Shown here: positions 27,525 through 34,987 of the stretch, piece after piece
Numbering within the stretch: position 1 is the first letter of the stretch
Layout: every line of letters begins with the position of its first letter
The notes under the pieces: generated by a model
Database searches by the model: none
The model's input: the letters and a program-made list of their open reading frames with translations, nothing else
Told to the model about the DNA's origin: nothing
Source: Desulfuromonadales bacterium GWC2_61_20
Lineage (GTDB): Bacteria > Desulfobacterota > Desulfuromonadia > Desulfuromonadales > UBA2197
Assembly (NCBI GenBank): GCA_001799485.1
Contig: MGTO01000124.1
Coordinates: 1-46,799 of the forward strand
DNA: 46,799 bases
Reading direction: 5' to 3'
Made by a program: the position numbers and the translations under genes

Positions 27525-27550
27525 CGCCTGCCTTTGTTTGGGCCTGTATC

Positions 27551-27567
27551 CCACTCTTTTACACTTT
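27551..27567 (-). promoter_or_regulatory. candidate MraZ boxes
   Basis: On the minus strand AAAGTGT and AGAGTGG occur with exactly 10 bases between their starts, just after the predicted transcription start of mraZ. They match the AAAGTG[T/G]-type, GTG-centred repeats described for MraZ in other bacteria. Only two boxes are visible here. Confidence 0.5.
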
Positions 27568-27573
27568 TTGGGA

Positions 27574-27602
27574 AATATAGACGCCATCCCCCCTGATGTC
27601 AA
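27574..27602 (-). promoter_or_regulatory. dcw operon promoter (sigma70)
   Basis: TTGACA, a 17-base spacer and TATATT form a near-consensus promoter 50 bases before the mraZ ATG. It is the strongest promoter in the window and fits the head of a 15-gene operon. Confidence 0.8.
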
Positions 27603-27835
27603 GAATATTTTCCATTTTTTCAGGGGGTTAATCGATTTCGAGGAGGAACGGAACCGAACCGAGGTAACGGCTGTGCTCCAAGGGAGAACCTATAGGGGAA
27701 ATGGGCCGAGAAGGGCGAGCCGCCGGCAGGCGAAGAGGCCGGCAAACAAGCAGGATCAGACGCGAAACCGGGGGACGATGACGGGGGGGGGAAGACGACA
27801 GGTTTTTACGGCACTTTCAGGTCGGGCGGAAAAGC
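27603..27835. other. intergenic region between the dcw promoter and the HAD gene
   Basis: I find no gene, RNA or clear terminator here. Since the HAD gene reads toward mraZ on the same strand without a visible terminator, some read-through into the dcw operon is possible. Confidence 0.4.
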
Positions 27836-28492
27836 TCAGGGGATGATGCCGAGGAGTTTGTGGACCTGCAGCAAGTCGGCGGTTTCGGCAACGAGGATGG
27901 TCGGGATGCCAAGGGCATTGGCCGGCTTGAGATCGACCTGCTCGCGGTCGCCGACAAAAAGGAAACTCTCGGGCGGGCCGCCGATATTTTCCAGCACCCG
28001 ACGCAGGGCTTCGGGATCGGGCTTGGGCAGTCGGGAGAATTCGATGGTAAAGAGGCCACGGAACTGGTCCTCGACGCCTAGGAGCGCCAGAATCTTGCGG
28101 GTCAGGGGGAGATTGTTGTTGGTGTAGATATACAGTTCGCAACGCGAACGCAGGGAATCGAGGAGCGCACCGAGAACCGGATCGGCCGTCAGGTGACGCT
28201 CGGGGCGCACCCTGGACTGGAAGACCCGATGCAACTCACCCACCTCGATCCCGAGTTCGAGACAAGTACGCGTCAGGGTCGGCTCTTCTTCGAGGATTTC
28301 GGCGAGACGGCGCCGGGCCGCACGGATCAGCCCGCGCCCTTCTGCGGCCGAAACACCGCGGCTGACGGATACCAGTTCTTCGGCCGCGCGCTCGATCTCC
28401 TGGGCGAGTCCGGGAGAAACATACAGGGTCCCGTCCAGATCGAAGACAATGGAGCGAATGGCGTCGGGGGATGTGGGAAGGTGTCGGGTCAT
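27836..28492 (-). CDS. HAD-superfamily hydrolase
   Basis: The 218-residue protein has the four HAD motifs: nucleophile and acid D18 and D20 (VFDLDGTLY), a motif II Thr after the beta strand (ELYIYTNNN), the lysine in RLPKPDPEAL and the metal aspartates in FLFVGDREQVD. A helical cap sits between motifs I and II. This resembles nucleotidase or phosphoglycolate-phosphatase-like enzymes; the substrate cannot be read from sequence. A promoter lies directly upstream and the gene stands alone. Confidence 0.88.
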   Translation of the reverse strand: MTRHLPTSPDAIRSIVFDLDGTLYVSPGLAQEIERAAEELVSVSRGVSAAEGRGLIRAARRRLAEILEEEPTLTRTCLELGIEVGELHRVFQSRVRPERHLTADPVLGALLDSLRSRCELYIYTNNNLPLTRKILALLGVEDQFRGLFTIEFSRLPKPDPEALRRVLENIGGPPESFLFVGDREQVDLKPANALGIPTILVAETADLLQVHKLLGIIP

Positions 28493-28542
28493 ATTGTCAT
28501 CATTCGAGGAAGAACCTTCTTGTCTCCGGTTAACACCACTTT

Positions 28543-28570
28543 CCTATAACACGCGTACCCCCGATGTCAA
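28543..28570 (-). promoter_or_regulatory. HAD gene promoter
   Basis: TTGACA, 16 bases, TATAGG on the minus strand, 51 bases before the HAD start. Confidence 0.6.
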
Positions 28571-28585
28571 TTCTTATCGCATTGA

Positions 28586-29353
28586 TTATTCCTGCAATTT
28601 CAAGGTAGTTTGCTTCGATTTAAGATGTTTTGCCACGCATTGCGGATCATTGACAAAGAGACCTGACACCCCCAGCAGCAAAAAACGGTCGACCTCGGCC
28701 GCGGCATCGATGGTCCAGGGGTAGACTGCCAAACCAGCTGAGCGACATGCCCGCAGAAGAGGGCGGCTCACCAGATCGGCACGCGGATGGTAGCTTTCGG
28801 CGCCTGCCGCTACGGCCCGCCGCACCCCGCGCCGCCAGAAACGGGTCTCTCCGAGAAAACCGAGGGAAAGCTCGGGGTCCTGCTGGTGCAGTTGCGTCAG
28901 CAGCCGATGATCGAATGAGGAGACCAACACCCGGCTGCGGGGAAAGTCCCGCAGCAAGCGCAACACCGCGGCCCCGGCGGCGGCGGTCTTGATCTCGATG
29001 TTGACGCGCAGTCGCTCCCCGGCCCAGGCCAGAACCTGCTCCAGCGTCGGAATCCGCTCCCCGGAAAAAGCCGGAGCAAACCACCCACCAGCGTCAAGAA
29101 GAACCAGCTCCGCCGCACTCCAGCGTGCCACCTGACCGTGCCCGTTGCTGGTGCGTTCCAAGGTTTCGTCATGAATGACAACCGGTATGCCGTCACGGCT
29201 GAGATGGACATCGAGTTCGATGCCGCCGGCACCGGCACCCTCGGCAGCGCGAAAAGCGGCCAGGGTGTTTTCCGGGGCCACCGCCGAGGCGCCCCGATGG
29301 GCCCAGAGAAAAAGGGTTGCCGCCTGCGCTGCCGACCCTTCCGGGCATCGCAT
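28586..29353 (-). CDS. glycerophosphodiester phosphodiesterase
   Basis: ATG 29353 overlaps the rhodanese stop by one base (TGATG) and gives 255 residues, the usual size; the track extension to 29488 runs over the rhodanese gene. The GDPD TIM barrel shows the catalytic HRGASAVAPENT, the metal ligands in GIELDVHLSRDG and the second histidine in VVIHDETLERTS. These enzymes split glycerophosphodiesters into glycerol 3-phosphate and an alcohol. No signal peptide is seen, so it is probably cytoplasmic. It is translationally coupled to the rhodanese gene. Confidence 0.93.
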   Translation of the reverse strand: MRCPEGSAAQAATLFLWAHRGASAVAPENTLAAFRAAEGAGAGGIELDVHLSRDGIPVVIHDETLERTSNGHGQVARWSAAELVLLDAGGWFAPAFSGERIPTLEQVLAWAGERLRVNIEIKTAAAGAAVLRLLRDFPRSRVLVSSFDHRLLTQLHQQDPELSLGFLGETRFWRRGVRRAVAAGAESYHPRADLVSRPLLRACRSAGLAVYPWTIDAAAEVDRFLLLGVSGLFVNDPQCVAKHLKSKQTTLKLQE

Positions 29354-29742
29354 CACGGCGCGCCCTGCAGGACCGGGTAGCCGCGCACCTGCCAGCCCAT
29401 GATGCCGCCGGACATGTTGTAAACCTCGGCATAGCCCTTTTGCGCCAGATAACCGGCAACCTGGGAACTGCGCGAACCGACGGCACAATAAACCACCAGC
29501 GGCCGGTTTTGCGGAATTTCACCCTGGCGGGCGAGCACCTGATCGATGGGAATAAGCTGGGCTCCGGCAATGCGGACCTGCATAAACTCTCCCGTCGTCC
29601 GCACATCAAGGAGAAAGGGTAGCGGGGCCTTGCTCAGCAGCTCGCGCGCCTCGGCGGGGGAAACATCGCGCACCGGCGCCGCCATCGGCGAAGAGACCAG
29701 CAGGAAAAAGCAGAGAGTGGCGGGCAAAAGATATCTACACAT
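29353..29742 (-). CDS. periplasmic rhodanese-like sulfurtransferase
   Basis: The 129-residue protein has a cleavable signal peptide (YLLPATLCFFLLVSSPMAA) and one rhodanese domain with LLDVRTTGEF and the active-site loop CAVGSRS, nucleophile C86. It is therefore an exported single-domain sulfurtransferase; donors and acceptors are unknown. It leads a two-gene unit with the phosphodiesterase. A GGAGG ribosome-binding site lies about ten bases before the start. Confidence 0.92.
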   Translation of the reverse strand: MCRYLLPATLCFFLLVSSPMAAPVRDVSPAEARELLSKAPLPFLLDVRTTGEFMQVRIAGAQLIPIDQVLARQGEIPQNRPLVVYCAVGSRSSQVAGYLAQKGYAEVYNMSGGIMGWQVRGYPVLQGAP

Positions 29743-29783
29743 AGGGTCGAGCCTCCGTGATAATGGATGAATGCTTCAGGAAA

Positions 29784-29812
29784 ATTGTATTCGCCTTTCA
29801 ATATGTTTTCCA
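29784..29812 (-). promoter_or_regulatory. rhodanese operon promoter
   Basis: TGGAAA, 17 bases, TACAAT on minus, with a leader of about 35 bases before the rhodanese start. Confidence 0.5.
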
Positions 29813-29821
29813 CCCCAAAAC

Positions 29822-29850
29822 TTGTCATTACGACCGAATCATGCCATCAT
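29822..29850 (+). promoter_or_regulatory. weak candidate glpX promoter
   Basis: TTGTCA, 17 bases, CATCAT, 33 bases before the glpX ATG. The -35 resembles that of the next gene's promoter; the -10 is weak. Confidence 0.3.
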
Positions 29851-29882
29851 GCCCCGATTTCATCCCCCCTTGGAAGGAGTTC

Positions 29883-30842
29883 ATGAGCATGGATCGCAAC
29901 CTCGCACTGGAACTGGTCAGAGTCACGGAGTCTGCCGCCCTGGCCTGCGGACGCTGGGTCGGCAAAGGGGATAAGAATTCCGCTGACGAAGCAGCCACCA
30001 ACGCCATGCGGCGGACCCTCGATTCCATCGGTATCGACGGGACCGTTGTTATCGGCGAGGGGGAAATGGACGATGCGCCGATGCTCTATATCGGTGAGAA
30101 GGTCGGCAACGGCTCGGCACCCCAGGTCGATATCGCCGTCGACCCCCTGGAGGGGACCAATATCTGCGCCAAAGGGACAAGCGGCGCCATTACCACCATC
30201 GCCCTCGCCCCCCGCGGCGGCTTTCTCAACGCTCCCGACATGTATATGGAAAAGATCGCCGTCGGCCCATCGGCCCGCGGCGCGATCGACATCAATGCCT
30301 CGGCCACGGAAAATCTTACGCGGGTGGCCGCCGCTAAAAAATGTTATGTCGAGGATTTGACGGTGGTCATCCTCGATCGTCCCCGGCACGAAAAGCTTGT
30401 CGAAGAGATTCGCCGGGCCGGCGCCCGCATTCACCTTATTCAGGATGGCGATGTCGCCCCGGCCGTCGCTGCCGCCGTCGAGGGGAGCGGTGTCGACCTG
30501 CTCATGGGGATTGGTGGCGCCCCGGAAGGGGTTCTGGCCGCCGCTGCCCTCAAGTGCATGGGGGGCGACATGCAGGGACGCCTCGTGTTTATGTCGAATG
30601 AGGAACGGGAGCGGGCACTGACCATGGGCATCAGCGACTTCGAAAAAGTCTATACCACCGAGGAAATGGCCAAGGGGGACGTTTTTTTTGCCGCGACCGG
30701 CGTCACCAACGGCGACCTGCTGCAGGGGGTCCGCTACTACTCCGGCGGCGCCGAAACCCACTCCATCATCATGCGTTCGAGAAGCCGTACTGTACGCTTT
30801 GTCACCTCGCGCCACTGCTTCGATTTCAAGCCAGCGTACTGA
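29883..30842 (+). CDS. glpX: fructose-1,6-bisphosphatase class II (GlpX)
   Basis: GlpX hydrolyses fructose 1,6-bisphosphate in gluconeogenesis. ATG 29883, preceded by GAAGGAG, gives 319 residues, the family length; the track start at 29757 reads through the promoter region. Metal and phosphate motifs are present: GKGDKNSADEAA, VVIGEGEMDDAPML, DPLEGTNICAKG and the later GIGGAPEGVLAAAALK. The lithium-sensitive class II fold is that of the FIG/IMP superfamily. It is upstream of the kinase-BON gene, which has its own promoter. Confidence 0.96.
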   Translation: MSMDRNLALELVRVTESAALACGRWVGKGDKNSADEAATNAMRRTLDSIGIDGTVVIGEGEMDDAPMLYIGEKVGNGSAPQVDIAVDPLEGTNICAKGTSGAITTIALAPRGGFLNAPDMYMEKIAVGPSARGAIDINASATENLTRVAAAKKCYVEDLTVVILDRPRHEKLVEEIRRAGARIHLIQDGDVAPAVAAAVEGSGVDLLMGIGGAPEGVLAAAALKCMGGDMQGRLVFMSNEERERALTMGISDFEKVYTTEEMAKGDVFFAATGVTNGDLLQGVRYYSGGAETHSIIMRSRSRTVRFVTSRHCFDFKPAY

Positions 30843-30889
30843 ACAGACCAGAGCTTCCCCGGTGCTCCGCACGAGGGCGGGATAAATGC

Positions 30890-30918
30890 TTGTCATTTCA
30901 GAAACATGCTGATAAAAT
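30890..30918 (+). promoter_or_regulatory. promoter of the kinase-BON gene
   Basis: TTGTCA, exactly 17 bases, TAAAAT, 40 bases before the start codon; a good match (5/6 and 5/6). Confidence 0.65.
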
Positions 30919-30958
30919 CCGGCCGTTTTGTGCTTCAATCCGTAGCGAGGGAGTTCCC

Positions 30959-31795
30959 ATGGCAATCATCACCATCTCAAGGGAAATGGGCAGCGGTGGC
31001 ATCCCCATTGCCCACAGAACAGCGGAAAAACTCGGCTACACCCTGGTCGACGGCGACTCCATTGCCGCAGTGGCCGAAAATTATGGTCTCACTCCGGAGG
31101 CCCTCGAGAACGCCGACGAAAAGCCTCCGGCCTTCGTTGAAAAGATCGATGAAAAGGTCGAGACTGACTTCCATCGGGTCGAGCTGATCATTCTCGACTA
31201 TGCCCTCAAGGGGAACGTGGTGATCTATGGCCGGGGCGGGCAGGATCTGCTCAAAGGGATCAGCAGTGTGCTGCGTGTTCGCGTCATCGCCCCCTTTGAT
31301 GAACGCGTCGAACGCTGGGCCGAACGCGAGTGGATCGATCCCGATCTGGCCCGCATTCTCGTACGCAAGAGCGACCAGCAGCGCGCCGGGTTCATCCGGT
31401 ACTACTTCGATCGCGACTGGCAGGATCCCCTCCATTACGATCTCAGCCTCAATACCTCCCGTATTTCCGATGAAACGGCCGTCAAGCTCATCTGCGAAGG
31501 GGTCAAGGACAAGAACCTGCAGGAGCACAAGGAAGCCGGCAAGAAATTACTGCAAGACCGTATCCTTGGCAAACGGGCGGAGATAAAGCTCCTTGGCGAC
31601 GGCATCATCGAAGGCCTGCATCACTATCACTTCCATATTGCCGTCACCGATGGCGTCATCACCCTGGATGGCCATGTCCACAGCAACGAGCAGCATCAGG
31701 CTGCCCTCGCGGCCGTGCGTTCCCTCGACGGGGTCAAGAGTATCGACGACCAGTTGGAGGTTCGCCACTATCGTTCAACCCCTTCTGAACACTGA
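30959..31795 (+). CDS. cytidylate-kinase-like protein fused to a BON domain
   Basis: ATG 30959 with GAGGGAG upstream gives 278 residues. The N-terminal part (about 1-190) is a P-loop kinase of the cytidylate-kinase-like group: the nucleotide loop reads SREMGSGGIPIAHRTAEKLG, followed by DGDSI and an arginine-rich lid region. The C-terminal part (about 205-270) is a BON domain (GIIEGLHHYHFHIAVTDGVITLDGHV), normally a membrane- or ligand-binding module of exported proteins. There is no signal peptide, so both parts are cytoplasmic. Such kinases lack proof of CMP activity, and the role of this fusion is unknown. It ends at a terminator. Confidence 0.85.
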   Translation: MAIITISREMGSGGIPIAHRTAEKLGYTLVDGDSIAAVAENYGLTPEALENADEKPPAFVEKIDEKVETDFHRVELIILDYALKGNVVIYGRGGQDLLKGISSVLRVRVIAPFDERVERWAEREWIDPDLARILVRKSDQQRAGFIRYYFDRDWQDPLHYDLSLNTSRISDETAVKLICEGVKDKNLQEHKEAGKKLLQDRILGKRAEIKLLGDGIIEGLHHYHFHIAVTDGVITLDGHVHSNEQHQAALAAVRSLDGVKSIDDQLEVRHYRSTPSEH

Positions 31796-31814
31796 GCCCC
31801 ATCCCTATCTCCCA

Positions 31815-31844
31815 GAAAGCCGGCCCACAGGCCGGCTTTCTTCG
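31815..31844 (+). terminator. terminator after the kinase-BON gene
   Basis: GAAAGCCGGCC pairs with GGCCGGCTTTC over a CACA loop, followed by TTCG; 11-bp stem with a short T tract. Confidence 0.75.
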
Positions 31845-31853
31845 TAATGACCC

Positions 31854-31883
31854 TTGTCGAGCCATTTCACCGCGTGCTATTAT
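31854..31883 (+). promoter_or_regulatory. yebC promoter
   Basis: TTGTCG, 18 bases, TATTAT with an extended -10 (TGCTATTAT), 65 bases before the yebC start. Confidence 0.5.
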
Positions 31884-31948
31884 CCGCACCGGAAGAAGAC
31901 GCACGGCATTCCTCCCAATTTTTTTTGCACAAGGAGAAGACGGGAACC

Positions 31949-32695
31949 ATGTCAGGACACAGCAAGTGGGCCAACATCAAACACCGCAAGGGCGCGCAGG
32001 ACGCCCGTCGCGGCAAGATTTTCACCAAGCTCATCAAGGAAATAACCGTTGCCGCCAGGATCGGGGGCGGCGATGCCGATGCCAATGCCCGGCTGCGCAC
32101 GGCCATAGACAAGTCCAGGGTCGAGAACATGCCCAAGGACACCATTGAACGGGCCATCAAAAAGGGGACCGGCGGGCTCGATTCGGTCAATTATGAGGAA
32201 GGTACTTTTGAAGGTTACGGCCCCGGCGGGGTGGCGGTTATCGTTGAATTCATGACCGACAATCGGACCCGTACCGTCGCCGACGTTCGCCACATCTTCA
32301 GCAAGCATAACGGCAGTCTCGGCGTCAATGGTTCCGTGGCTTTCCTCTTTGATCGCAAGGGATTGATTTCCTTCCCGGCCAGCCACAACTTCGACGAGAT
32401 ATTCGAAGCGGCACTCGAGGCCGGAGCCGAGGATGTCAAGGACGAGGGGGATGTCTACGAAGTTATCACCGAGCCGACCACCTTTCACGCTGTTCGTGAT
32501 ACCTTGGCCACCCGTGGCCTCAAATGGGAAACGGCCGAGATCACCATGATCCCGCAGACCATGGTCAAGCTGGAAGGGAAACCGGCCGAGCAGATGCTGA
32601 AGATGATGGAAAAACTCGAAGACAACGATGACGTGCAGAACGTCTATGCCAATTTCGATATTTCCGAGGAAGAGATGTCCAGCCTCATGGATTGA
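31949..32695 (+). CDS. yebC: YebC/PmpR-family regulatory protein
   Basis: ATG 31949 ([18 protein letters not shown]) gives 248 residues, the family norm. The highly conserved N terminus, the acidic C-terminal domain and [10 protein letters not shown]-like segment ([14 protein letters not shown]) identify it. Family members have been described as transcriptional regulators and, more recently, as factors that help ribosomes through difficult sequences. An AAGGAG site lies about 12 bases upstream. It sits before ruvC, the usual neighbourhood, but a terminator separates them. Confidence 0.96.
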   Translation: MSGHSKWANIKHRKGAQDARRGKIFTKLIKEITVAARIGGGDADANARLRTAIDKSRVENMPKDTIERAIKKGTGGLDSVNYEEGTFEGYGPGGVAVIVEFMTDNRTRTVADVRHIFSKHNGSLGVNGSVAFLFDRKGLISFPASHNFDEIFEAALEAGAEDVKDEGDVYEVITEPTTFHAVRDTLATRGLKWETAEITMIPQTMVKLEGKPAEQMLKMMEKLEDNDDVQNVYANFDISEEEMSSLMD

Positions 32696-32719
32696 CCGCG
32701 GGCGAGAAACTGCTAACGG

Positions 32720-32752
32720 GGCGAAGGGACTCGTGGCCTTTCGCCTTTTTTT
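32720..32752 (+). terminator. terminator between yebC and ruvC
   Basis: GGCGAAgGG pairs imperfectly with CCTTTCGCC and is followed by seven T's. It would reduce read-through from yebC into ruvCAB. Confidence 0.7.
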
Positions 32753-32782
32753 CTGAATGCCCCACATTGAAAGTCAGCAAAC

Positions 32783-33301
32783 GTGCGTATCCTCGGCATT
32801 GATCCCGGCACCCGCATTACCGGCTATGGCATTATCGAGCAGCGGGGAAACCGGCTCATCCATATTGACAACGGCGCCCTGTCCACGCGGTCTGGCGACG
32901 ACCTGGCGCCCCGCTTGAAGGTCATCTATGATGGCCTGTGCCGGGCCATCGACACTTATCGCCCGGAGGTTGTTGCCGTCGAACGTATCTTCCTGGCCCA
33001 CAACGTCCTCTCTGCCCTCAAGCTCGGGCATGCCCGCGGAGCGGCCCTGTTGGCGGCAGCCAATGCCGGCCTCCCGGTCTGCGAATACACCGCCTTGCAG
33101 GTCAAAAGTGCCGTTGTCGGTTACGGGCGGGCGGCCAAACCGCAGGTTCAGCAGATGATCAAGACCCTTCTCGGACTGCCGGAAATTGCCCGGGAGGACG
33201 CCTCCGACGCCTTGGCGGTGGCCGTGTGTCATGCCCACAGTCGCACCTTTATCTCCCGCGCCCCCGATCAGTCGACCGCGAACTTACAAGGGAAATCATG
33301 A
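32783..33301 (+). CDS. ruvC: Holliday junction resolvase RuvC
   Basis: RuvC cuts Holliday junctions held by RuvAB. The 172-residue protein has an RNase H-like fold with acidic residues D7 ([10 protein letters not shown]), E67 ([11 protein letters not shown]), D139 and D142 ([13 protein letters not shown]). The start is GTG 32783 with a poor ribosome-binding site. Its TGA overlaps the ruvA ATG as ATGA. Confidence 0.95.
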   Translation: MRILGIDPGTRITGYGIIEQRGNRLIHIDNGALSTRSGDDLAPRLKVIYDGLCRAIDTYRPEVVAVERIFLAHNVLSALKLGHARGAALLAAANAGLPVCEYTALQVKSAVVGYGRAAKPQVQQMIKTLLGLPEIAREDASDALAVAVCHAHSRTFISRAPDQSTANLQGKS

Positions 33302-33891
33302 TTGCCCTCCTCTCCGGCGATATCGCCTTCAAATCCATTGACCACGTGATCATCGATGTCGGTGGGGTCGGTTATCGACTGCTGATCCCCCTCTCGTCCT
33401 TCTATGCTCTGCCGGAACAGGGAAAAGTGCGCTTCCACGTCCACACCCATGTCCGGGAAGATACCCTTGCTCTTTACGGCTTTCTGACTTTAGAGGAAAA
33501 GGAACTCTTCCTTCTCCTTCTTTCCGTCAGCGGGGTCGGCCCGAAACTGGCACTCAACATCCTCTCACATATTCCCGCCACAGGTCTGCGGGAAGCCCTG
33601 GCCGGCAGCGACATCAAAGGGCTTTCCTCCCTCCCCGGCATCGGCAAGAAGACTGCTGAACGCCTCGTCCTGGAACTCCGGGAGAAGGTCGCACGCCTCG
33701 GCGACGGCCCCACTCCCCGCCCCCCCCTCGCGGCTCGAGCCGGTGACCACCTCGACGATACGCTCTCCGCCCTGCTCAATCTCGGCTACAAGGAAAATCA
33801 GGCGCGCAGGGCTCTCGAAAGCCTGGAGATCCCGCCGGGGACCCCTCTCGAGGAGATCCTCAAAGGGGCGCTGAAAGTGCTGGCGAAATGA
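33298..33891 (+). CDS. ruvA: Holliday junction branch migration protein RuvA
   Basis: RuvA binds four-way junctions as a tetramer and loads RuvB. ATG 33298 gives 197 residues: an N-terminal OB fold ([13 protein letters not shown]), tandem helix-hairpin-helix motifs ([31 protein letters not shown]) and a C-terminal RuvB-contacting domain ([15 protein letters not shown]). The track ORF start lies inside ruvC. Its stop overlaps the ATG of a 23-codon minigene. Confidence 0.96.
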   Translation: MIALLSGDIAFKSIDHVIIDVGGVGYRLLIPLSSFYALPEQGKVRFHVHTHVREDTLALYGFLTLEEKELFLLLLSVSGVGPKLALNILSHIPATGLREALAGSDIKGLSSLPGIGKKTAERLVLELREKVARLGDGPTPRPPLAARAGDHLDDTLSALLNLGYKENQARRALESLEIPPGTPLEEILKGALKVLAK

Positions 33892-33959
33892 TGCCCGTTA
33901 TGGCAGTAAATGGACATCCACGGGGGATTGCCTGCATGACGCCAGCGGTGACCCTATGA
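33888..33959 (+). CDS. 23-codon minigene joining ruvA and ruvB
   Basis: This frame starts ATGATG, overlapping the ruvA stop as ATGA, and ends CTATGA, whose TGA overlaps the ruvB ATG. The peptide [23 protein letters not shown] shows no known motif. The double ATGA junction would keep ribosomes moving from ruvA to ruvB, which has no good ribosome-binding site of its own. It could be chance. Confidence 0.3.
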   Translation: MMPVMAVNGHPRGIACMTPAVTL

Positions 33960-34975
33960 ACGAGCGGATGATCAACGCCGGACTCGCTGGCGACGACGAC
34001 CGCTTCGAGCAGTCGCTGCGTCCCCGGACCCTCGATGAATATATCGGCCAGATCAAGGCTAAAGAGAATCTGCAGGTATTCATCGATGCGGCGCGAGGGC
34101 GTCACGAGGCTCTCGACCATGTCCTCTTTTACGGCCCCCCCGGCTTGGGCAAAACCACACTCGCCAACATCATCGCTGCGGAGATGGGCGTGAACATCAA
34201 GAGTACCTCCGGGCCGGTCATCGAAAAGGCCGGGGACCTGGCTGCCGTCCTCACCAATCTTGAAGCAGGGGATGTCCTCTTTATCGACGAGATCCATCGT
34301 CTTTCGCCGGTTATCGAGGAGGTCCTCTATCCCGCCATGGAGGACTTCCAGCTCGATATCATGATCGGTCAAGGCCCGTCAGCTCGAACGATCAAGCTTG
34401 ACCTCCCCCGCTTCACCCTGGTTGGGGCCACCACTCGCGCCGGGCTCCTCTCCTCCCCCCTGCGTGACCGTTTCGGGGTGATCAGCCGCCTTGAATTCTA
34501 CACCCCGCAGGAACTGGAAATCATCGTCCGTCGCAGCGCCGGCCTGCTGAATATCCCCATCGACAGCGAGGGCGGGAACGAAATTGCTCGTCGCAGCCGG
34601 GGCACTCCACGCATCGCCAACCGACTCCTCCGCCGGGTGCGGGATTTTGCCCAGGTCAAAGGAACGGGAATCATCGATCAGGCGTTGGCCGATCTCGCCC
34701 TGGGACGGCTTGAAGTCGACCAGTGCGGTTTTGATCACATGGACCGGCGCCTACTCCTGACCATCATTGATAAGTTCGCCGGTGGACCGGTCGGTCTGGA
34801 AACCCTGGCGGCCGCCATTGGTGAGGAGAAAGATACCATCGAGGACGTCATCGAGCCCTTCCTGATGCAGCAGGGTTATCTCAACCGCACGCCACGAGGT
34901 CGGACCGCTACGTCCTTGGCCTATCGCCATTTCCAACGCTTGCCACCGGCAGGAGAGAACCCCCTCTTCGCCTAG
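33956..34975 (+). CDS. ruvB: Holliday junction helicase RuvB
   Basis: RuvB is the AAA+ motor that drives branch migration. The 339-residue protein has Walker [12 protein letters not shown], Walker [12 protein letters not shown], sensor 1 [18 protein letters not shown], the arginine finger region, sensor 2 [16 protein letters not shown] and a C-terminal winged helix ([11 protein letters not shown]). The N-terminal motif [12 protein letters not shown] is standard. It is followed within 12 bases by a GGDEF gene, so the two are probably cotranscribed. Confidence 0.97.
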   Translation: MNERMINAGLAGDDDRFEQSLRPRTLDEYIGQIKAKENLQVFIDAARGRHEALDHVLFYGPPGLGKTTLANIIAAEMGVNIKSTSGPVIEKAGDLAAVLTNLEAGDVLFIDEIHRLSPVIEEVLYPAMEDFQLDIMIGQGPSARTIKLDLPRFTLVGATTRAGLLSSPLRDRFGVISRLEFYTPQELEIIVRRSAGLLNIPIDSEGGNEIARRSRGTPRIANRLLRRVRDFAQVKGTGIIDQALADLALGRLEVDQCGFDHMDRRLLLTIIDKFAGGPVGLETLAAAIGEEKDTIEDVIEPFLMQQGYLNRTPRGRTATSLAYRHFQRLPPAGENPLFA

Positions 34976-34987
34976 GGGTCCACTTGT

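Noticed and set aside
27779-27791. Run of G's near the HAD gene end
   Set aside because: A short homopolymer with no partner; not evidence for a slippage-controlled gene because it is outside coding sequence.
27538-27846. 102-codon plus-strand ORF over the mraZ promoter
   Set aside because: It covers the dcw promoter and the end of the HAD gene, with no ribosome-binding site or motif.
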